DNA from: Phorcus lineatus
Taxonomy: Eukaryota; Mollusca; Gastropoda; Trochida; Trochidae
DNA length: 64,000 bases
Direction: 5' to 3'
Assembly (NCBI GenBank): GCA_921293015.1
Contig: OV121090.1
Span: 24,070,304-24,134,303 of the forward strand
How positions within the stretch are numbered: position 1 is the first letter of the stretch; each line of letters starts with the position of its first letter. The notes under the pieces are model-generated. The model did no database searches and had not been told where the DNA came from. It saw only the letters and a list, made by a program, of their open reading frames with translations. The translations under genes and the position numbers were made by a program. Below, piece after piece: positions 14,130 to 27,490 of the stretch.

Positions 14130-14262
14130 GACCACAGTCAGTTTAAAGTCGCGACGGGTGCCAATGACCAACGTTTGGAGATTATATTCAAAGCAGACTA
14201 CAAATATGAGTTGGTAGGTCATATAACTAGTATACATGTAAATGGTACGGAGACATATATGT
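14130..14262 (+). repeat. Dispersed repeat family C, copy 5
   Basis: cagtttaaagtcgcga, gttggtaggtc, atataactagtatacatgta follow the family order and spacing. Confidence 0.5.
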
Positions 14263-14404
14263 TTTACTAAGAAATACACGTTTTGTCATTGAAAGCTTGT
14301 TTTTTAAGTGATATAAAGAGAACAAAAAGTTAATTAATGTTTTAAGTTGTAAAACAATGCATTTAGATCAAGAGAAATAGATTTCAAATGAACGTACCAC
14401 GAAC

Positions 14405-14640
14405 GGTAAAGCTATGCAAACCCATTTCCCTTCCTTAAATGATTAAAAGGTGTTCACACAAAAATGGCTGCCAGTGGTTTTTGCTTGATATTTGGTCATT
14501 TCCTCTACAATTGCAGATTATTGGGTTGAATAACTCGTATTTATCCTCTGTATATGATACATTTGGCATAAACTAATATTTATTGGAGAATTTATGAAAA
14601 ATAAATCTTTCAAAGAATGTACGTGATACTGCCCCCTCTA
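14405..14640 (+). repeat. Dispersed repeat family B, copy 1
   Basis: aaatgattaaaaggtgttca, caaaaatggctgccagtgg, tttttgcttgatatt, ggcataaactaat, ending cgtgatactgccccctct. Nearly the same blocks occur at 15865-16075 and, reversed and more diverged, at 23866-24065 and 59364-59530. Non-coding. Confidence 0.7.
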
Positions 14641-14900
14641 AGCACGATGGGTTGAACTTAGTCTAGGACTTAGCTACATTATGAAAAATACTTTGTGTGA
14701 CCTTAGGGTTGCATGTACATCTACCGAAGGACTTTAAAGGTAGAAAATCATTGGCATAAACTTTGTAAGTTGAAACTGTTTAATGTACTCCCAAATTCTA
14801 ATGTCACGTGATTTTCACGCCTATTTATTGAGGGTTTAGTACATGTATGCCACATATTGTAATTTAAGTAAATGCAAAATATAGATTTGTACACGTCGAA
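14641..14900. other. AT-rich spacer
   Basis: Nothing recognised between repeat copies. Confidence 0.45.
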
Positions 14901-15265
14901 TTGTGTCATATGACTTTTACGAAACGAGTGTGAAGATTTGCTTTTCGCGAGCCATAGCGAGGGCTAAACGCAAATTTACACGAGTGTCATTACATCCACA
15001 TTACACGCTACCGATTGTATCAATTTCTTTATTACCGATTCTGTTCAATCTAAAATGCAGGGCAATATTAAAAATAACGGCCTACATGTACTTCACTATT
15101 GATGGCTAGGTGCACATGTACATAAAACTAAGGTTTTATGACGTCATAGACGAAGAAATACGGTAACTCGCTCTGAGACAAACCTTGCTAGGAAAAAGTG
15201 ATATGTTCACATGTGCTCATACTGCAAATTTGTCAACATTTATGATTAACCATACGAGTGATAAA
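14901..15265 (+). repeat. Dispersed repeat family A, copy 2
   Basis: tgtcatatgacttttacgaa, gcgagggctaaacgcaaatt, tttctttattaccgattc, a CRE palindrome at 15139-15146, agtgatatgttcacatgtgc, ending acgagtgataaa. The 5' end and the internal fold-back seen at 24854-24993 are partly eroded. A 68-codon open frame in it is incidental. Confidence 0.7.
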
Positions 15266-15864
15266 TTTTTTTACAGTGAACATTTGAAAAGCTGATCAAT
15301 AAAACTATGTATTTACTATTCTTAACTACTCATCACTTTTCAGAAAGTGTTCTTGGGGCTATACAAGTGTTTCTAATTTAAAGCCAGAAAGTTTTTTGCT
15401 TGTAGGATAAAAGAAAATATTTCCAAGTTTGAAATTACTGATTGATGTATATCAAATAATAATAATAAATAATTCTTGATTAAAGGTTGTAGACGGATAG
15501 ACTGAATGTCTTTTGAATGTCTGTTCATGAAATATTTTTATTCATGTCTGAAACTAATTGATTTTTGAATATTTGATACTGATGGAAAGTGTTCCTTAGA
15601 AAACATCCATTTGATGATAAAATGTTTGGGAACTGACCGGCGAATCTAGAATATGTTTTTTGTCAAGGGTACAGAGGACACATTTACCATAGGCTATCCT
15701 GAACATCAATAACATCATAAATTAATAAATTATCATATAAATTGGACAGCAGCACTTTGTTATAGTTAAGAAAAGTGATATCATGAAAGCGAAAAAAAAC
15801 GTGTCAAATTGCAAGACAATTATTTCGATGAAAAGCAGTTTTAATATGAACATTTCGTGATAGT
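15266..15864. other. AT-rich stretch
   Basis: Nothing recognised. Confidence 0.45.
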
Positions 15865-16075
15865 TTAAGCTACGGAGATCCCTTTTCCTGACTCAAATGA
15901 TTAAAAGGTGTTCACGCAAAAATGGCCGCCAGTGGTTTTTGCTTGATACTTAATCATTTCCTGTACGACTACGGGTATCGAGTTGAGATGTTTTGACCCT
16001 TTTGCATACACTGATGTTTATTGAAGAACATTTTGAACAAATAAATATTCACGATACTGCCTCTTCAAAGAAACA
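15865..16075 (+). repeat. Dispersed repeat family B, copy 2
   Basis: aaatgattaaaaggtgttca, caaaaatggccgccagtgg, tttttgcttgatactt, then gatactgcctcttc. Same orientation as the copy at 14405 and about 1.46 kb away. Confidence 0.7.
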
Positions 16076-17880
<1,805 letters not shown>

Positions 17881-18468
17881 AGATGTTTTGTGGAGATTGA
17901 TCTAATACCATTTTGATGTGTGGAGATTTAATACTATTTTGATGTGTGGAGATTGATCTTATATCATTTTGTTGTGTGGAGATTGATTTAATACTATTTT
18001 GTTGTGTGGAGATTGATCTGATACCATTTTGTTGTGTGGAGACTGATCTAATACCATTTTGTTGTGTGGAGATTGATTTGATACCATTTTGCTGTGTTGA
18101 GATTGATCTAATACCATTTTTTTGTAAGGAGACTGATCTAATACCATTTTGTTGTGTGGAGATTGATTTGATACCATTTTGTTGTGTTGAGATTGATCTA
18201 ATACCATTTTTTTGTAAGGAGATTGATCTAATACCATTTTGATGTGTGGAGATTTAATACTATTTTGATGTGTGGAGATTGATCTTATACCATATTGTTG
18301 TGTGGAGACTGATCTAATACCATTTTGTTGTGTGGAGATTGATTTAATACTATTTCGTTGTGTGGAGATTGATTTGATACCATTTCGTTGTGTGGAGATT
18401 GATTTGATACCATTTTGTTGTGTGGAGATTGATTTGATACCATTTTGTTGTGTTGAGATTGATTTTGC
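17881..18468. repeat. Minisatellite, 30-bp unit, about 19 copies
   Basis: The unit is approximately tgtggagattgatttgatac cattttgttg, with variants (gttgtgttgag, tttgtaaggag, gatgtgtgg). Because 30 is divisible by three and the unit has no stop, the + strand encodes repeats of EIDLIPFCCV and the - strand is also open. This looks like a by-product: there is no start context or flanking coding sequence. Confidence 0.95.
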
Positions 18469-19845
18469 AGTCTTTAGTGAAATTTACTCTTTGAAGCAAG
18501 CAACGGTTCAAATCAAATCAAGATGGCAATATGTGAAGGTTAAATGTGTTTATGATTTGCTTATGTCTGAAAAGTTTCCATAGAATTTTTAACGTAACTT
18601 CACATTTGAAATGTAATGTCATGACATCACGGATGAGTTATTTCTTTCCAAAGTTTCTTTTGCTGTTGTATTGTGCAATGCAATCGTTTGACGTCACTCT
18701 TCAAACAGATTACAAAACCACATACCAAAGTTGTTTTGAAGTTAAGGTTAAAGGTTCTTAGAGGAAGGTTAAAGTGTTTGTTGTCAGCGAAGTCTTCGAC
18801 CTTCCGCATATCATTATTCTTAAGTTAATTGTGTTGTCATGCTCAATGTGTTTTCAGCAACAGATAATACCTCCATACATATCTTATCTTGATTACTTGA
18901 TTCATCCTTTTTTGCGTTTGTAAACAAAGCATTGAGTTGAAAATGTCAAGGAGTTACAGTGTAAAAGCAATAAATCAGAAGAGATGGTTCTGACGTTTTG
19001 ACCCTTTTGGTGATAACGTGCTTCAAGAGGTGTTATACTTTCCGGTAACCATAAACAATGCTGCACCACAAGCCAGGCAGGATCCTTTATATGTGTCATC
19101 TATTCCGAAAAGAATTGCAACATACCCTTACTTATGAATACTCGTTTGACTTTTATCAAATGAAAAATATCTGTTGGTTGTAATCATAACCATATAAATT
19201 CTAAATTATCAGAAACCATCTATCAAATAAAGATTTAAAACAAAATGATAGTGGCTAATGAGTTAGCATTTTCAAATCATTTCCTAATTTAAAAACATCT
19301 TACATTGATGGATCTACAGGGCATCGATCTGCTTAACAGTGAAACCAATAATGTCAGTTGAATCATATAATATGATTGATAGGATAAAAATAACTCAGCG
19401 GTCAATAATGAGCACACGATTCACATGAATAGCATTGAGTTGATGCATCTTTGCTGGGGGTCTCCAACGAACGAATTTGTGATTTTCGATGTGTGGGGTG
19501 ATTTCACAAAGGTTATGTGACTGTTCATTAAATGTTTGTAGTCGTTAAGCTGCTTATTATGGATGTAGTTCTAACTTTGGAATGGTTATATGACTGGTAA
19601 TATTAGCAAAATGATGATGATCATACATTTTATAAGCATCTAAATCGAAATAACAAAATTTTGAAAATAAATAAAAAGTATTTTTTTCTTAAATACTTAA
19701 CCAATTTTGCAATCATTTATTTTACCTCAAAGAGAAAAAATTCAACATTGAAGTGATCTTTTGAATAAACACAAACATATCAGCAATTACTAACGTAGCT
19801 TAAGTTTGTTGATACAACTCACGCTGCCTCTAGGCACCACCCTTT
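18469..19845. other. Stretch with an old repeated segment
   Basis: No gene. 18829-19025 (gttgtcatgctcaatgtgtt, aaagcattgagttgaaaatg, cgttttgacccttttggtga) resembles 22430-22645; 19385-19500 (tctttgctgggggtctcc) resembles 24452-24580. A CRE palindrome lies at 18689-18696. Confidence 0.45.
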
Positions 19846-19870
19846 ATAATATGCATATCATGCATATTAT
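19846..19870. repeat. Short palindrome, 11-bp arms
   Basis: ataatatgcat and atgcatattat are separated by atc. The arms contain ATGCATAT, similar to POU octamer sites; function unknown. Confidence 0.85.
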
Positions 19871-22800
19871 ATATACAATTTCTACATCACTCGATAATAT
19901 TAACAATGCATTAGAAACATTATCATTTTGATACACTCTTCAAAAAAGAAACGCAAAGGGGGCAACAAGATTATATTGTGTGTACTCAAATGAACATAGC
20001 TAAAAAAAAAACAATATCACCCCAAAGATGCTTTATTGCGTTCAAGGCTTGGGTACCGCAAAACAATTGCAAGACATTAATGTTCCAATTGCCTACGTAG
20101 GCCATTGTCAAAAGTATTTGGTCTAACGCTATCCTGTTGTAAGATCTCATCCTTGCGGTTGTTAAATGGTTAATGGAACAGACGTGTTGACGAAAATCTT
20201 TTCGATGTCCCGTTTGCAGTCAAACTCCCCTGAACTTATCCTACTTGTGATATTTCTCTCCAGATAGAAAACCCTGGCCCCTTCATCAATACGTAATACA
20301 AGGCAAGTAAATATCTTAAAGTCATTATATCATGGTGTCGTAGTAATGAGTGATGACTGTTTTGACAAAAGTTCCAATGATGATACAAACTAATCCCTCA
20401 CGTAATATCAGCCCTTACAAATCAAGGTCTCAAGAATTATAATTTCCAGCCAAAGTTTTGGGAAGTGGAAGCTACATGTATGTTATTTGTCTACAAGGAG
20501 AGACACTGATACCGCCTTTGACCAATCCGTACTCTGTATTTGACGATAATACCTTAATAAACAGAGGCAAATCTATAGACTAGAGTAAATCTGTTTACGT
20601 AAGTATCACAATTTAAGAAGTTTATTTGTATGTAATTAAAGTATAGATCGTTGCCGTTTTCTTTTTCTTGTTTGTCAGTACAGAAATGCCATCATAAGGA
20701 AGGCGTTTTTGAAGTTTCTAACAAGCAATTCTAACAAGAATGTTTGTGAAGTTGTTAACACCTAATTTGATTTTCTACAGATTAAGGTACAAAACTGTCA
20801 CTAGCTAATTGAACTTTTCATGGCCGGTATAAAGCTATGTCCTTCTTTTCTTGGCTGTACAAGCGTAGACGTAGAGGTCAAACGATTTTCTTAATAAAAC
20901 CTGTCGAGTTATAAACTATAACATGCGTTTGGAGGTTACCGTGTTAAACATTTGTGCTCAATTGGAAGTTGGCTTGGTGAAGCGATGAAGACATTTTGAC
21001 TATGTTTAAGTAGCATTGATTAACACATTCAAAATATTGATTATCAGATTGTTCTTATTTATTGATACAACATATGTAACCAAACACCCTATGGTTTTTT
21101 CTAGTTTACGTTTCTTCTACATTTTACTTAAGGATTATTACCGACTGTATGAAACATAAGTTTTGATAATTCTTTTACAAAACTGACGAGGACATATCTT
21201 AACACTTAATTGATTCGATCATTAAGCTGAATACAGAATCAGCTATGACATGTGACATATTTATCATTATAACATTATACATTATCTCTCATAATAAGCG
21301 CTGTGTCTCTCTTAATCCCGGATCTCGAAAAAAGATGTGCCACGTGTGTAAAACCGGAGCGCCGAACACAAACCCCAATTAAAATAGTTTAAAAAAAATC
21401 CCATCAGGATAAATGAACTAGGTAACTGAGAATCATTGGCCACTTGTTAAGTCAAGGCTCTAAGACATGGCCTAGACTACATGTTAATATTCACACCTGT
21501 CTATATAAAAAATATAGGAAAATGGTTTAACCGGATTCTTGCCGCTTTTACTAGTTACAAGACGAATCAAAGTTTCAATATCCAGGAACAAGAGGGAATC
21601 CAAATAACTAAGTTGAACCTGTATACAATAAATAGGTATGGATACTTAGCTATTGCTTTAGAATCTTCGGTCTCTTACTTGATAGTCTTATTTAGTCCAC
21701 GTTAAAAAGTCAAATAATGTCATCAGTTCATAAATAAAAAGACAATGATAGTACAAGAACAGCTATTGCATATCGATCTAATAAAGATATTGTTTGACAT
21801 TTGACTTTACCACTTGTAGCCAGAAGAAACAGTTGACATTAAAGATCATCGATATTGCTAATAGTCTACCATCAACATTGAAGTTCTTGCCTTACAGCAT
21901 GTTACGGATTAATTACCCTTAGAGAATATTTAGATCAAAGCATGCCTTGAACCAGCAGTTTGTCATGCAGAGTTAACTGATGTCATGTCTCGGGGAATCT
22001 GCTGCAGGTATTGTCACATTTAAAGGGTCGTTCTATCGTAGATCCGCTTATTTGTTTTTTAAAATGATAAAAAGCTGTACGTAGTTTTCAACTTTTCGTA
22101 ATTAGAAGATTCATGTATGTATCGAGATAATATCTTCAAGGGTACAGATGATAACCATTAAAGTTATCCACAATGCCTTTCGTGAAAGTTTTCTCACTCG
22201 AAAAGTGGATTAGAGACAATAAAAAATTTAACAGAGATGCTGCATATATGAAGGGGTTGAGATGGATCGTTTTAAAAGTTTATGTGCTAATTCTTGACGA
22301 AATGTTAAAGTAAATGTGTTTTTACCCAAATAGCAATTTAAACTGTGCTTTTACATGGCTTTTTTCATTCAAGTTAAAGGTTAAATGAATTCTCCGCCTA
22401 TCCGGTGTTTCGATCGAGTATCTAGTGTTGTCATGCTCAATATGTTGCTATGAGCTGAGTCCATCTCTTTTGATGTCCTTGTTATATGATTTGGTTAATC
22501 TATTTCTTGTGTTGGTTAAGTGAAAGCATTAGAGCTAAGAATGTCAACGAGTTAAAGCACAGAAGCAAGCAATTAACAAAAGCAAGAGGGTGGAAAGATA
22601 AGAGTGGTGTTTTGATGTTTTGACCTTTTCGTGACCATAGCTGAAATTGATTGTAGGGCTTCACCGTTCAAAGATTCCACGTAGATTTCTTCGTGGTAAT
22701 GTTTCGACCAATTTCATGTTTGCTTTGAATTGAAGAGAATATCGTGATCAAAATGTTCTCATGCAGGAAGTCACTGCGCAGAGAGTTTCACAGTTTCTCT

Positions 22801-23865
22801 ACAAGAAGCTTGTTGTTTTACCTTTGTCATAATGTGAATACTATTTGTCACATATCCAACTTTTTATTAAATTGTTTCCATGTTTTGTGTTTTAAATTTT
22901 TAATGACAAGTTTGAGGAATCTGAAATTGTCTGACGCGCCGTCAATAATAAGAGAATCCATCCTTATTGGTTTTCATATTATCTATTTTCCCTATTTATA
23001 ATAACTGATATTTATCGATTGTAATGGCGTGTTCCTTTACTTGTATCAGTGGTGTATTTATTTCAGGACAGCCGTTATATTCCTCTCTTTCTCAAAATGG
23101 TGTTTTGATGATGATATTCCTGGAAAATGTCTTTGAGATTTCATTTCAAATTTCAGGTTCATTCATCAATAATATGGATAATATAGAGCATAAATGTAGC
23201 ATTTATCTAAAAATGACTACAAAAACAAGAATTAGGTGTTGAAATAAACAATTACAGACCATGACATCAACGATATATATAAATGCGATTACACATAGTT
23301 GTCCAAAACAAACAACAGGAAGGAATATATGTATCACGATTTTAATACTAATTAGGATTTATTATGGCGTATTTGATGATATTTTTGGTACGGATTTTCC
23401 TTCCTTAGACCAGTCGACGTTTTGTCGTGTATAATCTATTGTGTTCTGTTTGATTACCTGAGAACTACGACGTTATATAATCGCAGGAAAATACGCAGAT
23501 ACGGCATGCAAGAAGTGTCATTTTTAGAAGTAGAATTAAACTTGTTGTTGTGTGGGCAAATATTATACCAATGTAGATATGAATGGTAGATTCTCTAACC
23601 AGACATGAAAGTTTTGGTATTGAAATATTTGATATTGGATATTGAAATTTAATTCAATTACGTTAAATAATATTTCAGCGTTTGCAAAGGGTTCTTTCGT
23701 TAAGGTCGATATCATATATTGGTAGAGATTGAGATCATGAGTTTTCAATCTTCGATACTTTATTGTAGAATATCAATTCAATCTTCAATTCTTTATTGTA
23801 AAATATCAATTCAATTTTCTATTCTTTATTTTGTATGTCTCGGATCCTGCTTCTTGTAGTTAAAG
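19871..23865. other. Intergenic AT-rich stretch
   Basis: No supported gene. The A-rich word ctcttcaaaaaagaaacgca at about 19937 looks like part of a dispersed element. 22430-22645 is the partner of 18829-19025. Open frames of 60-85 codons (22744, 23024) have no family resemblance. Confidence 0.45.
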
Positions 23866-24065
23866 GGGCATTAGAACTGGGGGTTTTTTTTAAATTATTT
23901 TTTCAAATTTACCCAAATAGACATTAGTTCATGCCATATGTTTTATCTTCAGATGGTCGATCTCATTAGTGGACACGGTCATCTGTAGTCGTAGAAAAAT
24001 TCTTTAAGTTCAAGCTAAAACCACGTGCGGCCATTTTTGTTTGAACACCGGTTAATCCTTTGAAG
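23866..24065 (-). repeat. Dispersed repeat family B, copy 3 (reverse)
   Basis: Reads, in + orientation, attagttcatgccatatgtt, accacgtgcggccatttttg, tttgaacaccggttaatcc, the reverse complement of blocks at 14405-14640. Confidence 0.6.
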
Positions 24066-24853
24066 TAAGAAAATGTATCAGCATAGCATATGTTAACATT
24101 GTAAGTTTGATTTATAACTTCTTCTTTTTATTTTATTATTACTATTAATCAAAGCACTGTCTTGTCATTCGTAACATATGTTTTTCTTTTTTATTAGTTG
24201 GCTTTATCTATCTAAAAAACACCGTGCTACTTCCCCTTCAAAACGATTACATTCTTCCCTATACTAATAATTTTTCTATCAATATTTTGTTTAAATATGA
24301 ATTTTTTTTCGAAAGCAAGTGTTGATATTTTTTCTCTCTTATTGATTTTATTTGATTTTATTATTCTATGAATGACAGCTCTGCCAGGACTATTACTATA
24401 GTGGATTTTATCCTGGTATGCTCCTTGATCAAGTGACCGCCTGCTTTAAGCAATATTACTCAGCAGATCAATACTATTCTTAGCAATAGCATGGCTAGTT
24501 ACTAATTGATGTTTCTTTGCTGGGGGTCCTTTCCTTAAGGGTCTTTAAATTGATATTAGCACCACGGGGTGTGTTTGCAGTTTTTATTCTCCTCAAAGTG
24601 TAATTCATTCATCAGTTCCAGGCGTGATGTGACAATTATTTTTAGACATCGCTGATTCCCGAAGGAAATTTACATACCGTAATTGCTTTGGAAACATTGC
24701 GGGGGCGTTTTAACTGCAATTGATTTATGATTTCAAATCAGTCTTTGTTTGTTAAAATTAAGTTTTGATAGGTATCGTTCTGTCAAGTATTCATGTTTGT
24801 ATTCTTGATATCGATATTACTAGAGCAGGATAATTTAACTAAACTAAATAGAG
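24066..24853. other. AT-rich stretch
   Basis: Contains 24452-24580, similar to 19385-19500 (tttctttgctgggggtcctt). No gene. Confidence 0.45.
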
Positions 24854-25224
24854 ATTATTACCCGAGGAAGTGTGTCATATGACTTTTACGAAACGAGTGT
24901 GAATTTTTGTATTACCCGAGCGAGAGCGAGGGTTATACACAAATTCGCACGAGTTTCGTAAAAGTCATACGACACACTTCCGAGGGTAATAATTTCTTTA
25001 TTACCGATTCAATTCCATTTCAAGCATTGAAATATTCAGAAAACGCCTCCCTTCCCTTACGATGGCCCGCTACAGTGACGTCATGAACAATGGTTTTATG
25101 ACGTCACACACGACAACATACGGTCACTCGCGCTGAAACAATCGTTGCTAGGCAAAAGTGATATGTGCACATGTGCTCATATTGAAAATATGTCACCGCT
25201 TATGATTAACCATATGGGTAATAA
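24854..25224 (+). repeat. Dispersed repeat family A, copy 3 (fullest copy)
   Basis: Starts attattacccgaggaagtgt and ends atatgggtaataac, giving short terminal inverted repeats. 24854-24913 and 24933-24993 form a fold-back around a loop of GAGCGAGAGCGAG type. Two CRE palindromes (25076-25083, 25099-25106) and the conserved tail gtgatatgtgcacatgtgct follow. Non-coding; MITE-like. Confidence 0.8.
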
Positions 25225-26189
25225 CTAACAGTAGACACCTGTAGATAAATTGATCAATGTTCATTCAGTCGTCGGTTCATACAAATGTTTTCTTGCGGTG
25301 ATTGCAAACAGAAGAGCTGTACACGTCAGATGAAAGTTATCGACTTATTGTAGTAAACATCTTCACCGGAAGTGATATCATAATGACATCACCCATAGTT
25401 CTCCCTTGCACCATTTGGAGGCGTTTGTGTTAATGATTTACCTTGATTTATGCTACTATTTTCCTTTTTATGACGCTGCATTGAGATTTTGATAACAGTG
25501 TAAGGGTGTTGTTTCTAAAATAAAAAGATAATTAAAAGAAATTAATTGTGTTTTTACAAAAATTACATCTCACTGGCTATATATTCACATTTCTTTTTTC
25601 AATTTCGGTCTTTCGGTATTTCTTTAGCCATTAGCTGAGATTACAAACAGAGGAAGTATAAACGTCATGTAAAAGTCTTTGAGAGACTACTTCTCAGCTG
25701 GACTTCCAGATTTTCATTATCTACCTGACATGCCTTTTTATTACTGTTCATAAAGCCTTGCTTTATTCATCTTGTCTTTGTCTTTGCGATGTTTCTCTTG
25801 CATTTCGTTCTACATCATGTATTCCCCTGTTTCTTAAAAAACTACGCTGAGTACCAATACCCAGAATAAAGTTTAGAGTGTTGCTGGCGGAGTAGGGTTT
25901 TAATATGTTTCAACAGTATTTCAGTTATTAAACACGTGGTTAAAACTCATTCAAAAGAGAGTGCACAAATCAGAAGTGAGAAGGAAAGGATGCGTCACAA
26001 GACGGAAGAAACGCAGAGTGAGGGGCAGTCATCAGGTTTAGAATGACTCAAATTTGGTCTAGTTTCAACCCGGAGCATGTAAGCTCTGGCTGGCATAGCT
26101 CAAAGGGTCTCTGAAGCACCCAAACCACACAATAAGGTATCAAGTGGACAAATGGCTCAATTATTAATCTTTTTTCTTTTATCCTGCAT
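25225..26189. other. AT-rich stretch
   Basis: No gene. 25970-26110 is somewhat richer in G+C (agtttcaacccggagcatgt) but has no long open frame. Confidence 0.45.
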
Positions 26190-26735
26190 TTTCAAACATT
26201 GGTGAACACTCCTGACTCTAACAAAAGATAATAAATGTCGATGTTCATGGTTAATGTTCTTGTATTTCAAACATTTGTGAACACTCCTGAGTCTAACAAC
26301 AAAATATTAAATCTCGATGTTCATGGTTAATGTTCTTGTATCATGCATTTTCAAACAATGGTGAACACTCTTGAGTCTAACAACACGATATTAAATCTCG
26401 ATGTTCGTGATTAATGTTCTTATATCATGCATTTCCAAACATAGGTGAACACTCCTAAGTCTAACAACAAGATATCAAATCTCGATGTTCATGATTAATG
26501 TTCTTGTATCATGCATTTTCAAACACTGGTGAACACTCTTGAGTCGAACAACAAGATATCAAATCTCGATGTTCATGGTTAATGTTCTTGTATTTCAAAC
26601 ATTTGTGAACACTCCTGAGTCTAACAACAAAATATTAAATCTCGATGTTCATGGTTAATGTTCTTGTATCATGCATTTTCAAACATTGGTGAACACTCCT
26701 GAGTCTAACAACAAGATAATAAATCATGTTTATGG
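26190..26735. repeat. Minisatellite, about 84-bp unit, 7 copies
   Basis: The unit is tttcaaacattggtgaacac, tcctgagtctaacaacaaga, tattaaatctcgatgttcat, ggttaatgttcttgtatcat, gcat. Unit starts (gtgaacactc) at 26202, 26277, 26361, 26445, 26529, 26605 and 26689: mostly 84 bp with two 75-76 bp units lacking the tcatgcat segment. Confidence 0.95.
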
Positions 26736-26904
26736 TTAATGTTAATGCATGGTAGTCATGATGGTAGTGTCAAAATAAACCTGTCCATTGTTAGAGGATA
26801 ATTAAAATAGAAAACACGAGCACTGAGACATAACAGAAATGGACTTTATATGACATTTATCATATAAAACTGAAGAAGCATCACATGTGTTAAATGTCCA
26901 TGGC
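26736..26904. other. Spacer
   Basis: Nothing recognised. Confidence 0.45.
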
Positions 26905-27017
26905 CTGCTTTCTCAAAGCAACCTTAACTAAGGTTAACCTTAACTCCCACACTTTAACAGTGCAATAAGGTTACCTTAAGGATTTACGATCACCTTAGCG
27001 CTTTGTGAAAGGAGGCC
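26905..27017 (+). repeat. MITE-like repeat (family D), second copy
   Basis: ggcctgctttctcaaagcaa ... gctttgtgaaaggaggccct: imperfect terminal inverted repeats around ttaactaaggttaaccttaa and ggatttacgatcaccttag. Reverse relative of 47012-47095. Confidence 0.6.
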
Positions 27018-27239
27018 CTGGTCCTGAAACCATATATGCCTATTCAGACAACATTTAACAACAAACCCTTTTAATTGGTCACACCAAATACAACGAGTGG
27101 AAAACCTTTAAAAGTCAATGTACATGTTATGCTCAATTTCTGTCTGGTGTTCTTCGATTTTTTTTAACCTTTTACTATTCGACGATCGCCGAGATCGATT
27201 AAGCAAACACAGACCACAAGTCGAGGCATCATTTGACTT

Positions 27240-27353
27240 CCATTTTCAAACATTGGTGAATACTCCTGAGTCTAACAACACGATATTAAATCTCGATGTT
27301 CATGGTTAATGTTCTTGTATCATGCATTTTCAAACATTGATGAACACTCCTGA
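27240..27353. repeat. Detached piece of the 84-bp minisatellite
   Basis: About 1.4 units (attttcaaacattggtgaat ... aaacattgatgaacactcct) lie about 500 bp beyond the main array, so the array was once longer or was split. Confidence 0.85.
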
Positions 27354-27490
27354 TGCTAAACATATATTTTTCGTAATTGAAACCTCTTGAAATACTGTTA
27401 CCCATATCAAAACACTGCTGGCCTTTCTATAGACATGAATAGATTTTCAGTTTCTCTCTCTCCTAGTTGTGGACAAAAATCAATATTGTT
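27354..27490 (+). repeat. Direct repeat, copy 1 (about 130 bp)
   Basis: tgctaaacatatatttttcg, taattgaaacctcttgaaat, ctgctggcctttct, gattttcagtttctc. Highly similar to 28459-28590. Confidence 0.85.

Noticed and set aside
26190..26735. Regular repeats and spacers suggestive of a CRISPR array
   Set aside because: The units are contiguous 84-bp tandem copies with no unique spacers, and the context is eukaryotic.
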